From DATAEK01 sp036258055 (lineage in GTDB: Bacteria > Acidobacteriota > Vicinamibacteria > Vicinamibacterales > 2-12-FULL-66-21): a stretch of DNA of 50,892 bases. The translations under genes were made by a program, and so were the position numbers. Below are positions 31,732-39,635 of the stretch, in pieces. Every line of letters starts with the position of its first letter. Position 1 is the stretch's first letter. The notes beneath the pieces were generated by a model. The model worked only from the letters and a program-made list of their open reading frames with translations. It made no database searches and was not told the DNA's origin. Where the stretch lies: positions 1-50,892 of the forward strand of contig DATAEK010000115.1 in assembly GCA_036258055.1 (NCBI GenBank). Direction: 5' to 3'.

Positions 31732-34146
31732 GTGAAACAGGACATTCGCGAGGCGCTCCGCTTTCTTGCCGCCAACCCCGCCTTCGCCGCGGTGGTGATT
31801 CTGACGCTCGGACTCGCCATCGGCGTCAACTCCACGATCTTCAGCGTGGTTTACGGAGTGCTCCTCCGGCCGCTTGCGTACGCAGAGCCGGAGCGGCTCG
31901 CCGGCCTCTGGGAAAGCAACGCCGCGCAGGGACTCGATCGGTCGGAGGTGTCGGCCGCGACGTACCTCGACTGGCGGTCGCGCAGCCGTGCCTTCGAACG
32001 CATCGGCATCTTCCGCTACCGCGGCTTCACGCTCACGGGCGAAGGGCAGGCCGAGCACGTCTCGAGCGTCGACGCTTCTCCTGCGCTCTTTCAACTGCTC
32101 GGGGTTCCCCCGGTCGTCGGGCGTACTTTCACCGACGAAGACGAAGGTCCAGGCCACGAGCGGCAGCTGATTCTCAGCTACGCGACATGGATGCGCCGCT
32201 TTGGTGGAGATCCCGGCGTCCTGGGGCGGACCCTGGAGCTCGACGATGCGACGCACACGATTGTTGGAGTCATGCCGCGCGATTTCCGGCTGCCCGCGAC
32301 GGACCCCGAGGTCGAGATGTGGTCGCCGCTGACGCTCGACCTCCGCGCGCTCGCCTCGCGACCGCACCGGATGTACCAGGCGCTCGGCCGCCTGGCGCCC
32401 GGAGCATCAATCGATCGGGCGCGGCATGATATGGCGTCCGTCGCAGCCGGCATCGCGAACGAGAACCCGGAAACGCAGGCGGGCTGGGGCGTCGTGATCA
32501 TCCCGGCGCAGGAGCAGGTGGTCGGCAACATCGGCGAAACGCTCTGGGTCCTGTTCGGGGCCGTGGTCCTCGTGCTGATGATCGCGTGCGCGAATATCGC
32601 GAACCTGTTGCTGGTGCGATCGGTTCGGGCATCGCGCGACTTCGCCGTGCGGGCGGCGTTCGGCGCGGGTCGCGGCGTGCTCGTCCGCCGCTCCATCGTC
32701 GAAAGCGCCGTGCTCACGGCGAGCGGCGGCATCGTCGGTCTACTGGCGGCGTGGTGGGGCATCCGAGCGCTGCGGCCGCTCATCCCGGCGAACGTACCCC
32801 GCGCGGAAGGGGTTGGCCTCGACCTCACGGTGCTTGGCTTCACCGTCGCGGCGACGATGGTGTCCGGAGTGCTCTTCGGGCTCCTTCCCGCGCTACGCGC
32901 CATGCGACCAAACGTGATGGACGTTTTGCAGGAGGGCAGCCGCGGAAGCACGCCGAGTCGGACAACGCGCCGGATGTCGGATTTCATGGTGGTGGCGGAG
33001 GTGGCCCTTGCGCTGATGCTCCTCGTCAACGCCGGCCTGCTCATCCGCAGCTTCATTCGCCTGACGTCCATCGATCCCGGATACCGGACCTCGGGCATCG
33101 TGGCCACGCACGTCGTGCTGCCGAGGGCGCGGTATGCGCAACCGGCGGCCAAGCGGCAGTTCATCTCGGACCTCGTGGCGCGCGTGCGCAGCATTCCTGG
33201 CGTCGCACGCGCGTCAGCCGTGTCAGTGCTGCCGATGAGTCCCGTTGGTGTGGAGTTCGACCTGCCCTTCACGATCGACGGCCTGTCGGCGACGTCGCCG
33301 TCGGAGCGTCCGCGTGCGCGCTACCGCGCCGTGATGCCCGACTACTTCCGCACGATGGAGATTCAGCTGCGCCGCGGGCGTGTCTTCGACGATTTCGACG
33401 GGCGTGAGACCGGGCCGAAGGTGGCGATCGTCAACGAGTCCGTCGTCCGGCGGTACTTCGGCAACGTCGATCCAATCGGGAAGCTCGTACGCATACCGAT
33501 GGCCGGCGACCTGAACATCGTGGGCGTCGTCGCCGACATCAGGCACGATGGCCTGGAGGCGTCGGCAAAGGCCGAGGTGTTCGTGCCGTACTTCCAGTTC
33601 CCGTTGTCGGAAATGCAGATCGTTGTCGCCACCGATCGCGACGCAGGACAGATCGCGCGGCTGGTGAAGGGGGAGATGGCCGCGCTGGATCCGCGGTTGC
33701 CAATTGCGAGGGTATCGGCGATCGAGGACCTCGTCTCGACGTCGATTGCACAGCGCCGGTTCAACATGACGTTGCTCGTGGCGTTGGCCCTGTGCGCGGC
33801 GCTCCTCGCGGCGGTGGGGGTGTACGGTGTCGTCGCATACTCGGTCGCGCGGCGCACGCCGGAGATAGGTGTCCGGATGGCGCTCGGCGCCGATGCGGAG
33901 CGTACGTTCCGGCTCGTCGTCTTCGGCGCGCTGAAGGTGGTGCTGGTCGGGGTCGCGGTCGGCCTGGGCGCTGCGGCGGTCGCGGGACGGTCGCTGCAGA
34001 ACCTGCTCTTCGGCGTCCCGCCGCTCGACGTCCTCACCTTCGTCAGCAGCGGGCTCGCCATCGTCGCCGTCGGCCTCGGCGCCGCCAGTGTGCCCGCACT
34101 GCGCGCCGCGCGGATCGATCCGGTGGCCGCACTGCGAAAGGACTGA
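31732..34146 (+). CDS. ADOP-type ABC transporter permease (MacB_PCD/FtsX), copy 2
   Basis: The 804-residue permease starts at a GTG (KQDIREALRFLAANPAFAAV) and has helix 1 in ILTLGLAIGVNSTIFSVVYG. Periplasmic domain one holds DDATHTIVGVMPRDFRLPAT. FtsX block one is VLMIACANIANLLLVRSVRA, and domain two has LRRGRVFDDFDGRE. FtsX block two (LALCAALLAAVGVYGVVAYS, PEIGVRMALGADAERTFRLV) leads to the tail DPVAALRKD. The layout equals copy 1, but the two differ widely in sequence, so they are old paralogs. No ATPase gene is present. An earlier GTG at 31715 leads straight to a stop, which supports GTG 31732. Confidence 0.92.
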   Translation: MKQDIREALRFLAANPAFAAVVILTLGLAIGVNSTIFSVVYGVLLRPLAYAEPERLAGLWESNAAQGLDRSEVSAATYLDWRSRSRAFERIGIFRYRGFTLTGEGQAEHVSSVDASPALFQLLGVPPVVGRTFTDEDEGPGHERQLILSYATWMRRFGGDPGVLGRTLELDDATHTIVGVMPRDFRLPATDPEVEMWSPLTLDLRALASRPHRMYQALGRLAPGASIDRARHDMASVAAGIANENPETQAGWGVVIIPAQEQVVGNIGETLWVLFGAVVLVLMIACANIANLLLVRSVRASRDFAVRAAFGAGRGVLVRRSIVESAVLTASGGIVGLLAAWWGIRALRPLIPANVPRAEGVGLDLTVLGFTVAATMVSGVLFGLLPALRAMRPNVMDVLQEGSRGSTPSRTTRRMSDFMVVAEVALALMLLVNAGLLIRSFIRLTSIDPGYRTSGIVATHVVLPRARYAQPAAKRQFISDLVARVRSIPGVARASAVSVLPMSPVGVEFDLPFTIDGLSATSPSERPRARYRAVMPDYFRTMEIQLRRGRVFDDFDGRETGPKVAIVNESVVRRYFGNVDPIGKLVRIPMAGDLNIVGVVADIRHDGLEASAKAEVFVPYFQFPLSEMQIVVATDRDAGQIARLVKGEMAALDPRLPIARVSAIEDLVSTSIAQRRFNMTLLVALALCAALLAAVGVYGVVAYSVARRTPEIGVRMALGADAERTFRLVVFGALKVVLVGVAVGLGAAAVAGRSLQNLLFGVPPLDVLTFVSSGLAIVAVGLGAASVPALRAARIDPVAALRKD

Positions 34147-34229
34147 GGTCGATCCTTACAGGCGCGAAGGGGGCTCGCCGGAACGGCCGTGAGCCAGAGC
34201 GCCTCGAGCGGGAATCGCCGAATCGGTCG

Positions 34230-35231
34230 TCAGCCCTGTCGAGACTCGATGGTCGACACGCGAGCGCCGGCGAGCGTCAGCCGCATCAGGTCCTCGCCCC
34301 AGATGACCCTGCCCTCGAAGACCTTCTGAATCTCGTGGACGATCAGCTCTCGCACGCTGGGCTGATCGATCTGCCCGAGGAGGTGCGTCAGCACGAGCGT
34401 CTTGACGCCCGCGCGCTTCGCGATCACGGCGTTGTCGCGATGATTGCCGCAGGCCAGCCGGTAGGCAGGCGATGGCTCGGTGCCGCTGAAGTAGTGATTC
34501 ATGTGAATAAGGATGTCGCAGCCCTTCGCCAACTCGACGATGGCATCGTTGGGACCGCTGTCGCCGGTGTAACAAATCGATCCTTCGCTGGTATCGATAC
34601 GGAAGGCGAGACACTCGAGATAGGGCTCGACGTGTTGCGCGTGGCCGACGGTGACCTTCCATCCGTCGCCGCTGATCACCGAACCCGGATGGATCTCCGT
34701 GACCTTCGGCGCTGGACGCCGGCGCGGCAGCTTGCCGCCTCGCGCCTCGAACTGATCCTGGCTGCTCTTGTGTTCGATCCGGGCGCGAATGTCCGGGCCG
34801 TAGATGCCGTCGACGCCGAACAGCTGTTCGGTCATGCGAGCGATTGGCGGCGGGCCGTAGACATGCAGATCACCGATGCGATCCGCGCCCTGATCCCAGC
34901 GCTGCAGGACCAGGCGCCCGTAATCCATGCAATGGTCGTAGTGGAGATGCGTGAAGAACGCGTGTGTGACGTCGACCGAACGAAGGCCGCTCTGCAGCAG
35001 CCGGTGATGCGCACCGGGTCCGTGGTCCCAGACGATCAGATCGTGGCCGACCTCGATGAGATAGCCGGAGCTCTGACGGTCCAGCGACGGCGATGGTGTG
35101 CCGGTGCCGAGCAGCGTGATGCTGAGCGGTTTCGGCGCCGCCGCTGGCGTTGGGGCCTGAGCATCCGCGGCGCTCGGGATGGTGACCGCCGGCGTCGAGG
35201 CCAGCATCGCGATGAACTCGCGGCGTTCCAC
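34230..35231 (-). CDS. Exported metallo-beta-lactamase-fold hydrolase
   Basis: The 333-residue protein begins VERREFIAMLASTPAVTIPS, a signal with paired arginines that may use the Tat route, cleaved near ADAQA. The MBL-fold starts ITLLGTGTPSPSLDRQSSGY. The metal site reads FFTHLHYDHCMDY (HxHxDH), with CYTGDSGPNDAIVELAKGCD for the bridging aspartate and VLTHLLGQ for the last histidine. This places it with the RNase Z/arylsulfatase-like branch rather than true beta-lactamases. GTG 35231 is preceded by gggagg at good spacing. Its gene faces ADOP permease 2 tail to tail. Just upstream lie the last codons of a lost gene and an intron scar. A periplasmic esterase or sulfatase role is plausible; the substrate is unknown. 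Confidence 0.85.
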   Translation of the reverse strand: MERREFIAMLASTPAVTIPSAADAQAPTPAAAPKPLSITLLGTGTPSPSLDRQSSGYLIEVGHDLIVWDHGPGAHHRLLQSGLRSVDVTHAFFTHLHYDHCMDYGRLVLQRWDQGADRIGDLHVYGPPPIARMTEQLFGVDGIYGPDIRARIEHKSSQDQFEARGGKLPRRRPAPKVTEIHPGSVISGDGWKVTVGHAQHVEPYLECLAFRIDTSEGSICYTGDSGPNDAIVELAKGCDILIHMNHYFSGTEPSPAYRLACGNHRDNAVIAKRAGVKTLVLTHLLGQIDQPSVRELIVHEIQKVFEGRVIWGEDLMRLTLAGARVSTIESRQG

Positions 35232-35242
35232 GGCAACCCTCC

Positions 35243-35278
35243 CTACTTCTTGAGTGGCAGATACGGATCCGGCGCGTT
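35243..35278 (-). pseudogene. Last 11 codons of a lost upstream gene
   Basis: Immediately ahead of the hydrolase gene's ribosome site, the minus strand reads NAPDPYLPLKK then a TAG stop. That looks like a real C-terminus, and the exported binding protein at 2188-3216 ends in a similar way (VPDPYLKLK). The frame cannot be followed further because the group II intron scar begins two bases away. I infer the original gene was cut by a rearrangement at about 35279. Confidence 0.4.
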
Positions 35279-35279
35279 C

Positions 35280-35351
35280 GAACCGCCGTGTACGGACCCG
35301 TACGCACGGCGGTGTGGCAGGGGTCGGCGGGCAACCGCCGCCTATGCCGAT
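35280..35351 (+). ncRNA. 3' remnant of a group II intron (domains V and VI)
   Basis: Domain V: lower helix CCGCCGT (35283-35289) with ACGGCGG (35306-35312), two-base bulge GC (35304-35305), upper helix GTACG (35290-35294) with CGTAC (35299-35303), loop GACC. A CGC is present in the 5' strand at 35284-35286, the triad type of class C introns. Domain VI: GGCA (35316-35319) with TGCC (35345-35348), CGGCGG (35325-35330) with CCGCCG (35335-35340), a GCAA tetraloop, and an unpaired A at 35344. That A lies seven bases before an AT end at 35351, the expected branch point and 3' splice site. No reverse transcriptase or upstream domains adjoin it, so it cannot splice alone. Confidence 0.8.
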
Positions 35352-35432
35352 CTAACGCCGTGGTGTTCGGGAACTAGCTCGACGCGACATGTCGATTGCA
35401 ACCCAAGGCGATAACAGACAGCAATCCGACCG

Positions 35433-35861
35433 TCAGGATGTGATGTAGCGTTCGAGCGATCTGATAGTGAACTGTTGCTCGTCGACGACCGCGCGGACGA
35501 CGTCGCCGATCGAGATGACACCGATCAGCCGCTCCTGCTCCAGAACCGGCAGATGTCGGATGCGTTTTTCAGTCATCAGCGCCATGCACTGATCCGCCGT
35601 CCAGTCCGGTTCGACGCAGATGACCGCAGTCGTCATGATCTCGCTGACGAGCATCTCCTTCGACGCCTTGCCGAGGAGAATCACCTTTCGCGCGTAGTCC
35701 CGCTCAGAGAAGATGCCCTCGATCTTCTGATCTGACAGCACGAGGACGGCACCGATGTTCTTGTCGGCCATCAGCCGGAGGGCATCGAAAACCGTGTCGC
35801 TCGGCCCGACGGAGTAGATGGTGGGCTTGCCGCGCAACATGTGTCGTACGCTGGCTGGCAT
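35433..35861 (-). CDS. Tandem CBS-domain protein, copy 1
   Basis: The 142-residue protein consists of two CBS motifs, which bind adenosyl ligands such as AMP or ATP as a sensor pair. CBS1 has IYSVGPSDTVFDALRLMADK, NIGAVLVLSDQKIEGIFSER. CBS2 has EPDWTADQCMALMTEKRIRH, LPVLEQERLIGVISIGDVVR. It is a stand-alone protein of the common stress-linked family. ATG 35861 has gagGAG nine bases ahead; an open extension upstream is not supported. A second stand-alone CBS protein lies at 40271. Confidence 0.92.
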   Translation of the reverse strand: MPASVRHMLRGKPTIYSVGPSDTVFDALRLMADKNIGAVLVLSDQKIEGIFSERDYARKVILLGKASKEMLVSEIMTTAVICVEPDWTADQCMALMTEKRIRHLPVLEQERLIGVISIGDVVRAVVDEQQFTIRSLERYITS

Positions 35862-36358
35862 GATCTGGCACTCCTCGAACCGCCCCGCGGCGGAAGAAAC
35901 GCTGAAGCGGAACGGCTTGCTTTCCGACAGTGATCGTCGGTGGCCGTGGATGGTGACGCCACCCGGCCCCCGCGGCGCGCCAAGAGTGCCATGGTAGTCC
36001 AAGCGGCTCAGTCGTGGCCACCTCGCTGAAGAAGCAGCATAGCTACTTGCCCGATTGATGTCGACGACTCTGAATTAATAGCTGTTCCGTTGTCTACGGA
36101 AGCCCGAGCGTACGGCGATGACGATACTTCTTGTCCGCCATGGCCCTGGAGCACTAGCCTTTCCTCGGGCGCCAGGCCTGCACGGTGCCCTTGTGGGCGA
36201 CGAGACGGCCGCCGGGCGGCGCGTCCATTTCGGCGCACTTGTTCAGTCCATGTGGTGAATCCTTGAGGACGGTTCCGGCCGTGAGCGAGAGCCTCTGGCG
36301 CGGGTGCTTCTCGTAGCAATTCCAGAGACGGACACCCGGAAACAGGCGAGCAGTCGGA
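35862..36358. other. Gene-poor stretch with a possible transposase fragment
   Basis: No convincing complete gene is seen in these 497 bases. From about 36050 the base composition becomes less GC-rich. On the minus strand, 36154-36324 encodes WNCYEKHPRQRLSLTAGTVL, then KDSPHGLNKCAEM, ending in TAG. The LTAGTVL-x-DS part is reminiscent of the zinc-ribbon start of IS1595-type transposases, but the later residues do not fit well. I regard it as a possible decayed element, with low confidence. Confidence 0.3.
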
Positions 36359-37552
36359 ATGAGAATAACCCTCATCATATCCACGCTCGATGGCGGCGGC
36401 GCGGAGCGCGTCGCGACAACGATGGCCAACCACTGGGCGGCAAAGGGGTGGGACGTTACCATATTGACCACGGCATTTGGCGGTCAGTCTCCGTGTTACG
36501 ACCTGCATCCGTGTGTTACTCATCTCGACCTGAGCAGTCCACAGTTCAACAGGCGTCCGGGAACGTCGCTAGCATCAGCGCGGCTCGACGACTTGATGCA
36601 CGACTGCTCTCAATCTGAGCGCGCTGTGTTGATACCGGAGGCGGGTCACATCCTGAGGATGCGACGGGCGATTGTCAGCACATCACCGGAAGCGGCAATC
36701 TCGTACATCGATCTCACCAACATCTGCGTGCTTGTGGCCACTCGTGGCTTGGGCGTGCCGGTGATCGTAAGCGAGCACTGCGACCCCAACCATAGTTTCC
36801 TAGGCGCTGGATGGGAGCTGCTTCGCCGTCGCCTTTATCCGGAAGCAACGTATGTCGCGGTGCTGACCGACGAATCGCTCGGCTACTTTTCTTCGCTGGC
36901 GCATATGCGAGGCCGAATCATTCCGAACGCCTTGACGCCGGCCGTCTTTTCACACTGCGATGAAGTACCGCAGCAGAGACACGGCAAGACGCTCATGGCT
37001 ATGGGCCGACTGGCTCACGAAAAAGGCTTTGACCTGCTGCTCAGCGCGTTCGCTCTTGTTGCCACAAAGCATCGTGACTGGACGCTCGAGATTCTGGGAG
37101 AAGGGCCGATTCGTGCGTTTCTTCTGTCGTGCATTCAGAAGCGTGGACTCGAGGAGCGAGTCCTCATGCCAGGATTCACACGCCGGCCCTTTGATGCCAT
37201 GCGTCGCGCCGATCTGTTCGCGCTGTCATCGCTGGACGAGGGCTTTCCAAACGTCCTTCTCGAGGCGATGGCGTGCGGGGTCCCAGTTGTGAGCTTCGAT
37301 TGTCCGAGTGGGCCACGCCATATCATTCGCAACGGGGTTGATGGAGTCCTTGTGCCGCAGCGCGACGCGCAGGCCATGGCAGCCGCTCTACACCGTCTAA
37401 TGGGAGACGAAGCCGAGCGCAAGCGTCTCGCCTCAAAAGCGCGGGAGGTTGTCGAACGCTTCGGCGTGGCCAAAGTGATGAGCATGTGGGAAGAGTTACT
37501 CGCCGAATGTGTGAGGCCGCGTCGGAGTGCAGCCAATCGCCCATCCGTTTGA
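36359..37552 (+). CDS. Glycosyltransferase family 4 (GT-B fold)
   Basis: The 397-residue enzyme transfers a sugar from a nucleotide donor to a glycan or lipid acceptor. The N-terminal acceptor domain starts MRITLIISTLDGGGAERVAT, the usual GT4 pattern. The C-terminal donor domain has MGRLAHEKGFDLLLSAFAL, LEILGEGPIR and LMPGFTRRPFDAMRRADLFA. The E-x7-E motif is in LDEGFPNVLLEAMACGVPVV. It resembles the GalNAc/amylovoran-type transferases. There is no cell-surface gene cluster around it. It is less GC-rich than its neighbours and sits in a stretch with element remnants, so recent gain by transfer is likely. The start ATG lacks a clear ribosome site. Confidence 0.9.
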   Translation: MRITLIISTLDGGGAERVATTMANHWAAKGWDVTILTTAFGGQSPCYDLHPCVTHLDLSSPQFNRRPGTSLASARLDDLMHDCSQSERAVLIPEAGHILRMRRAIVSTSPEAAISYIDLTNICVLVATRGLGVPVIVSEHCDPNHSFLGAGWELLRRRLYPEATYVAVLTDESLGYFSSLAHMRGRIIPNALTPAVFSHCDEVPQQRHGKTLMAMGRLAHEKGFDLLLSAFALVATKHRDWTLEILGEGPIRAFLLSCIQKRGLEERVLMPGFTRRPFDAMRRADLFALSSLDEGFPNVLLEAMACGVPVVSFDCPSGPRHIIRNGVDGVLVPQRDAQAMAAALHRLMGDEAERKRLASKAREVVERFGVAKVMSMWEELLAECVRPRRSAANRPSV

Positions 37553-37637
37553 CTTGCGTTGACAGGTGGTCGCACCCGACACGCCCGGCGTCGTGCGGTG
37601 AGCGGCCGCGCTTCGGCATACCACCTTCCCATGGCTT

Positions 37638-37672
37638 GCCTGCCCGAAGGTTGACGGAGGAGGTGGGCAGGC
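37638..37672 (+). repeat. 8-bp inverted repeat downstream of the glycosyltransferase gene
   Basis: GCCTGCCC (37638-37645) and GGGCAGGC (37665-37672) can pair across 19 bases, 86 bases after the glycosyltransferase stop. There is no T-run. The surrounding stretch 37553-37770 holds no gene that I can see. Confidence 0.3.
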
Positions 37673-37777
37673 TCGTGCTTGTCACTCGTCCGATCGAAGC
37701 ATCCAGAACTGCACGTCGTATCTCCAGATGGTAAAAGCCATTTCCGCAACTGTCTGGTCCGCAAGGCGGCGTGACCC

Positions 37778-37807
37778 TTGACATGCCGCTGGCATGCACG
37801 CATGCTA
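37778..37807 (+). promoter_or_regulatory. Promoter and operator candidate of the toxin-antitoxin operon
   Basis: A consensus -35 TTGACA lies at 37778-37783. It overlaps a perfect inverted repeat CATGCC (37782-37787) and GGCATG (37791-37796), three bases apart. GCATGC occurs again at 37800-37805. The -10 is poor (CATGCT region). The site ends six bases before the antitoxin ATG. Ribbon-helix-helix antitoxins usually repress their own operon through such dyads. Confidence 0.5.
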
Positions 37808-37812
37808 ACCAC

Positions 37813-38043
37813 ATGTCCAAGATGGTACAGATACGGAACGTGCCGGACACGCTGCACCGCAAGCTCAAGGTGCGCGCCGCAGACTCGGGACAGACGCTCT
37901 CCGACTATCTCCTGGCGGAACTGGTACGCCTGGCCGCGCGGCCCACGCGCGAGGAGATGCGGGCCAGAATCCACAGTCGAAAGCGCGTGACCTTGAAGAC
38001 GCCGGCGGCCGTCGTCATCCGAGAGGAACGCGAGTCCGCGTGA
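37813..38043 (+). CDS. FitA/VapB-type ribbon-helix-helix antitoxin
   Basis: The 76-residue protein begins SKMVQIRNVPDTLHRKLKVR, the FitA-like ribbon-helix-helix pattern (a beta-strand for DNA contact, then two helices with GQTLSDYLLAELVRLA). The tail VTLKTPAAVVIREERESA would wrap and inhibit the toxin. Two ATGs (37813, 37822) are possible; the first is used here and neither has a classical ribosome site. The stop overlaps the toxin start (GTGA), so both are made together. Dyads just upstream suggest self-repression. Confidence 0.9.
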   Translation: MSKMVQIRNVPDTLHRKLKVRAADSGQTLSDYLLAELVRLAARPTREEMRARIHSRKRVTLKTPAAVVIREERESA

Positions 38044-38435
38044 TCGTCATCGATGCGTCGGCCCTGCTGGAGTTCCTCCTGCAAACGCCGATTGGCACTC
38101 GGGTCGAGGCGCGCCTCTTTCGAGACCAGGACGAGTTCCATTCGCCCCACCTGGTGGACGTTGAGGTGACCCAGGGTCTCCGACGGCTCGTACGGGCAGG
38201 CGAGGTGTCGGCTGACCGCGCGGCCGCGGCGATCGCGGATCTCGCCGACCTCGATCTCCACCGTCACCCTCATCTCGATCTCCTGACTCGCGCGTGGAAG
38301 CTGCGCGAGAACGTCACGGCGTACGACGCGATGTACGTAGCGCTGGCCGAGGCGCTCGATGCGCCGATCGTCACCTGCGACACGCCGCTCGCCAAGGCGC
38401 CAGGCCACCGAGCGCGGATCGAAGCGATTGAGTGA
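38040..38435 (+). CDS. VapC/FitB-type PIN-domain ribonuclease toxin
   Basis: The 131-residue PIN domain has the normal length of VapC-like toxins, which cut RNA using divalent metal. The acidic residues of the active site are in place: Asp5 in VIDASALLEF, Glu42 region in HLVDVEVTQGLRRLV, Asp in YDAMYVALAEALDA and Asp in IVTCDTPLAK. Start is GTG at 38040, overlapping the antitoxin stop by four bases. Targets in the family include initiator tRNA, other tRNAs and rRNA; the target here is unknown. It follows the glycosyltransferase and lies in the stretch containing element remnants. Confidence 0.92.
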   Translation: MIVIDASALLEFLLQTPIGTRVEARLFRDQDEFHSPHLVDVEVTQGLRRLVRAGEVSADRAAAAIADLADLDLHRHPHLDLLTRAWKLRENVTAYDAMYVALAEALDAPIVTCDTPLAKAPGHRARIEAIE

Positions 38436-38474
38436 CGTCACAGGTGTAGCCTGATTGCAACCACACATCACGGT

Positions 38475-39470
38475 ATGAAGAAGACGAGATCATCCCTGAA
38501 GCCGCTGGCTGGACGCGTCGCGCTCGTCGCTGGCGCGACGCGGGGAGCTGGCCGCGGCGTCGCACGTGCGCTCGGCGAAGCCGGAGCGACGGTCTATTGC
38601 ACCGGTCGCAGTGTGAAGGGGAAGCCATCGTCGTACCGCCGGCCCGAGACGATCGACGAAACCGCGGCGATGATCACGGCCGCCGGCGGCAAGGCCATCG
38701 CTGTTCGCGTCGATCACACGAGCGAGGTGGAAGTGAAAGCGCTGTTCCGACGCATCCGGCGCGCCCACAAGCGCATCGATGTCGTCGTCGACAGCGTGGC
38801 GGGCGAGGATCCGCTGATGGGCACGTACGGCTTCCTCTGGCAGGCCGATCTCGAGGCGGCAGGTGCGATCTTTCGGCAGGGCCTGACATCGCGGATCATC
38901 ACGGCGAAGCATGCCGCACTGGCGATGATGCCTGCGAAGCGTGGCCTCATCGTGGAGGTGACCGAGAACGACATGATCGGTGGCGGCGGCAATCCGATGG
39001 CGCAGGCGGTCAAGATGGCGCAGAAAGTGCTGCCGCTGCTCTGGGCGGCCGAGCTCGCACCGCATGGCGTCACCGTCATGGCCGTGACGCCTGGTTTCCT
39101 GCGATCGGAGTCCATGCTGCAGCACTTCGGCGTGACGGAAGACAACTGGCGAGAAGCCGGCAAGAAAGATCCGAACTTCCTGCAGTCGGAATCACCGCTG
39201 TTCGTCGGACGCGCGATCGCCGCGATCGCGGCGGACCCAGAGCTACACACCCGCACGGGAATGCTCTTCGGCTCCTGGGAGCTCGGACGCGACTACGGGT
39301 TGTCCGACTACGATGGCCGCCGTCCCGATTGGGGACGGCACAAGATCGACTTCTCCACCCTCCCGCCAGCGTGGATCGACCTGTTCCGTACGGGCGCTGA
39401 CCTGGAGAGCAAATGGTTGACGACGCTCGCAGGCCGGACGAGGAGGTTCAGGACGAAAATCCCGTCGTAG
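38475..39470 (+). CDS. Short-chain dehydrogenase/reductase-like protein lacking the usual catalytic tyrosine
   Basis: The 331-residue protein has the SDR Rossmann core: RVALVAGATRGAGRGVARAL for NAD(P) binding, IDVVVDSVAGEDPL in place of the NNAG region, and VTVMAVTPGFLRSESML. Where SDRs have Tyr-x3-Lys it reads NPMAQAVKMAQKVLPLL: the lysine fits, but no tyrosine is in place. The relatives are DHRS1-like. A C-terminal extension of about 70 residues (SWELGRDYGLSDYDGRRPD) follows the core. Either the catalytic residue is replaced by another or the protein has a non-redox role. It starts 39 bases after the PIN toxin gene; the ATG has no strong ribosome site. Confidence 0.82.
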   Translation: MKKTRSSLKPLAGRVALVAGATRGAGRGVARALGEAGATVYCTGRSVKGKPSSYRRPETIDETAAMITAAGGKAIAVRVDHTSEVEVKALFRRIRRAHKRIDVVVDSVAGEDPLMGTYGFLWQADLEAAGAIFRQGLTSRIITAKHAALAMMPAKRGLIVEVTENDMIGGGGNPMAQAVKMAQKVLPLLWAAELAPHGVTVMAVTPGFLRSESMLQHFGVTEDNWREAGKKDPNFLQSESPLFVGRAIAAIAADPELHTRTGMLFGSWELGRDYGLSDYDGRRPDWGRHKIDFSTLPPAWIDLFRTGADLESKWLTTLAGRTRRFRTKIPS

Positions 39471-39484
39471 CCCATCGGATCTCA

Positions 39485-39595
39485 CTAATACATGGTGCGA
39501 CAGGCCAGCCCCCGTCGCAGACCTGGCGCATCTTCTTGCGGAATCACATCGGCCAGATCGTAGCGGCCGACTTCTTCGTCGTTCCGACTGCCCAG
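39485..39595 (+). pseudogene. Fragment of an integrase-core transposase
   Basis: One forward frame encodes PSQTWRIFLRNHIGQIVAAD then FFVVPT. This matches the start of the catalytic core of a widespread integrase-type transposase family, in which TWATFL-NH precedes a catalytic Asp in DFFTVPT. The homology stops right after VVPT, where intact members continue with an FR-LYV stretch. The rest of the core and both ends are missing, so it is a dead remnant. Confidence 0.65.
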
Positions 39596-39635
39596 GGTGG
39601 GTCTGGTTCAGCGGGTAGCCCGAAGGCTCACAGAA

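Noticed and set aside
34230..35231. Metallo-beta-lactamase resistance enzyme
   Set aside because: The metal motif and length fit the RNase Z/arylsulfatase-like branch, not the resistance enzymes.
33792..35414. 540-codon open frame on the plus strand
   Set aside because: It overlaps the end of ADOP permease 2 in another frame and lies antisense to the metallo-hydrolase gene. The translation is arginine- and alanine-rich with no family motif, as expected for a GC-rich shadow frame.
35346..35430. Integron attC site after the intron end (ATCTAAC resembles an R'' box)
   Set aside because: No matching GTTRRRY box or paired arms follow within the expected distance, and no integrase or cassette is present.
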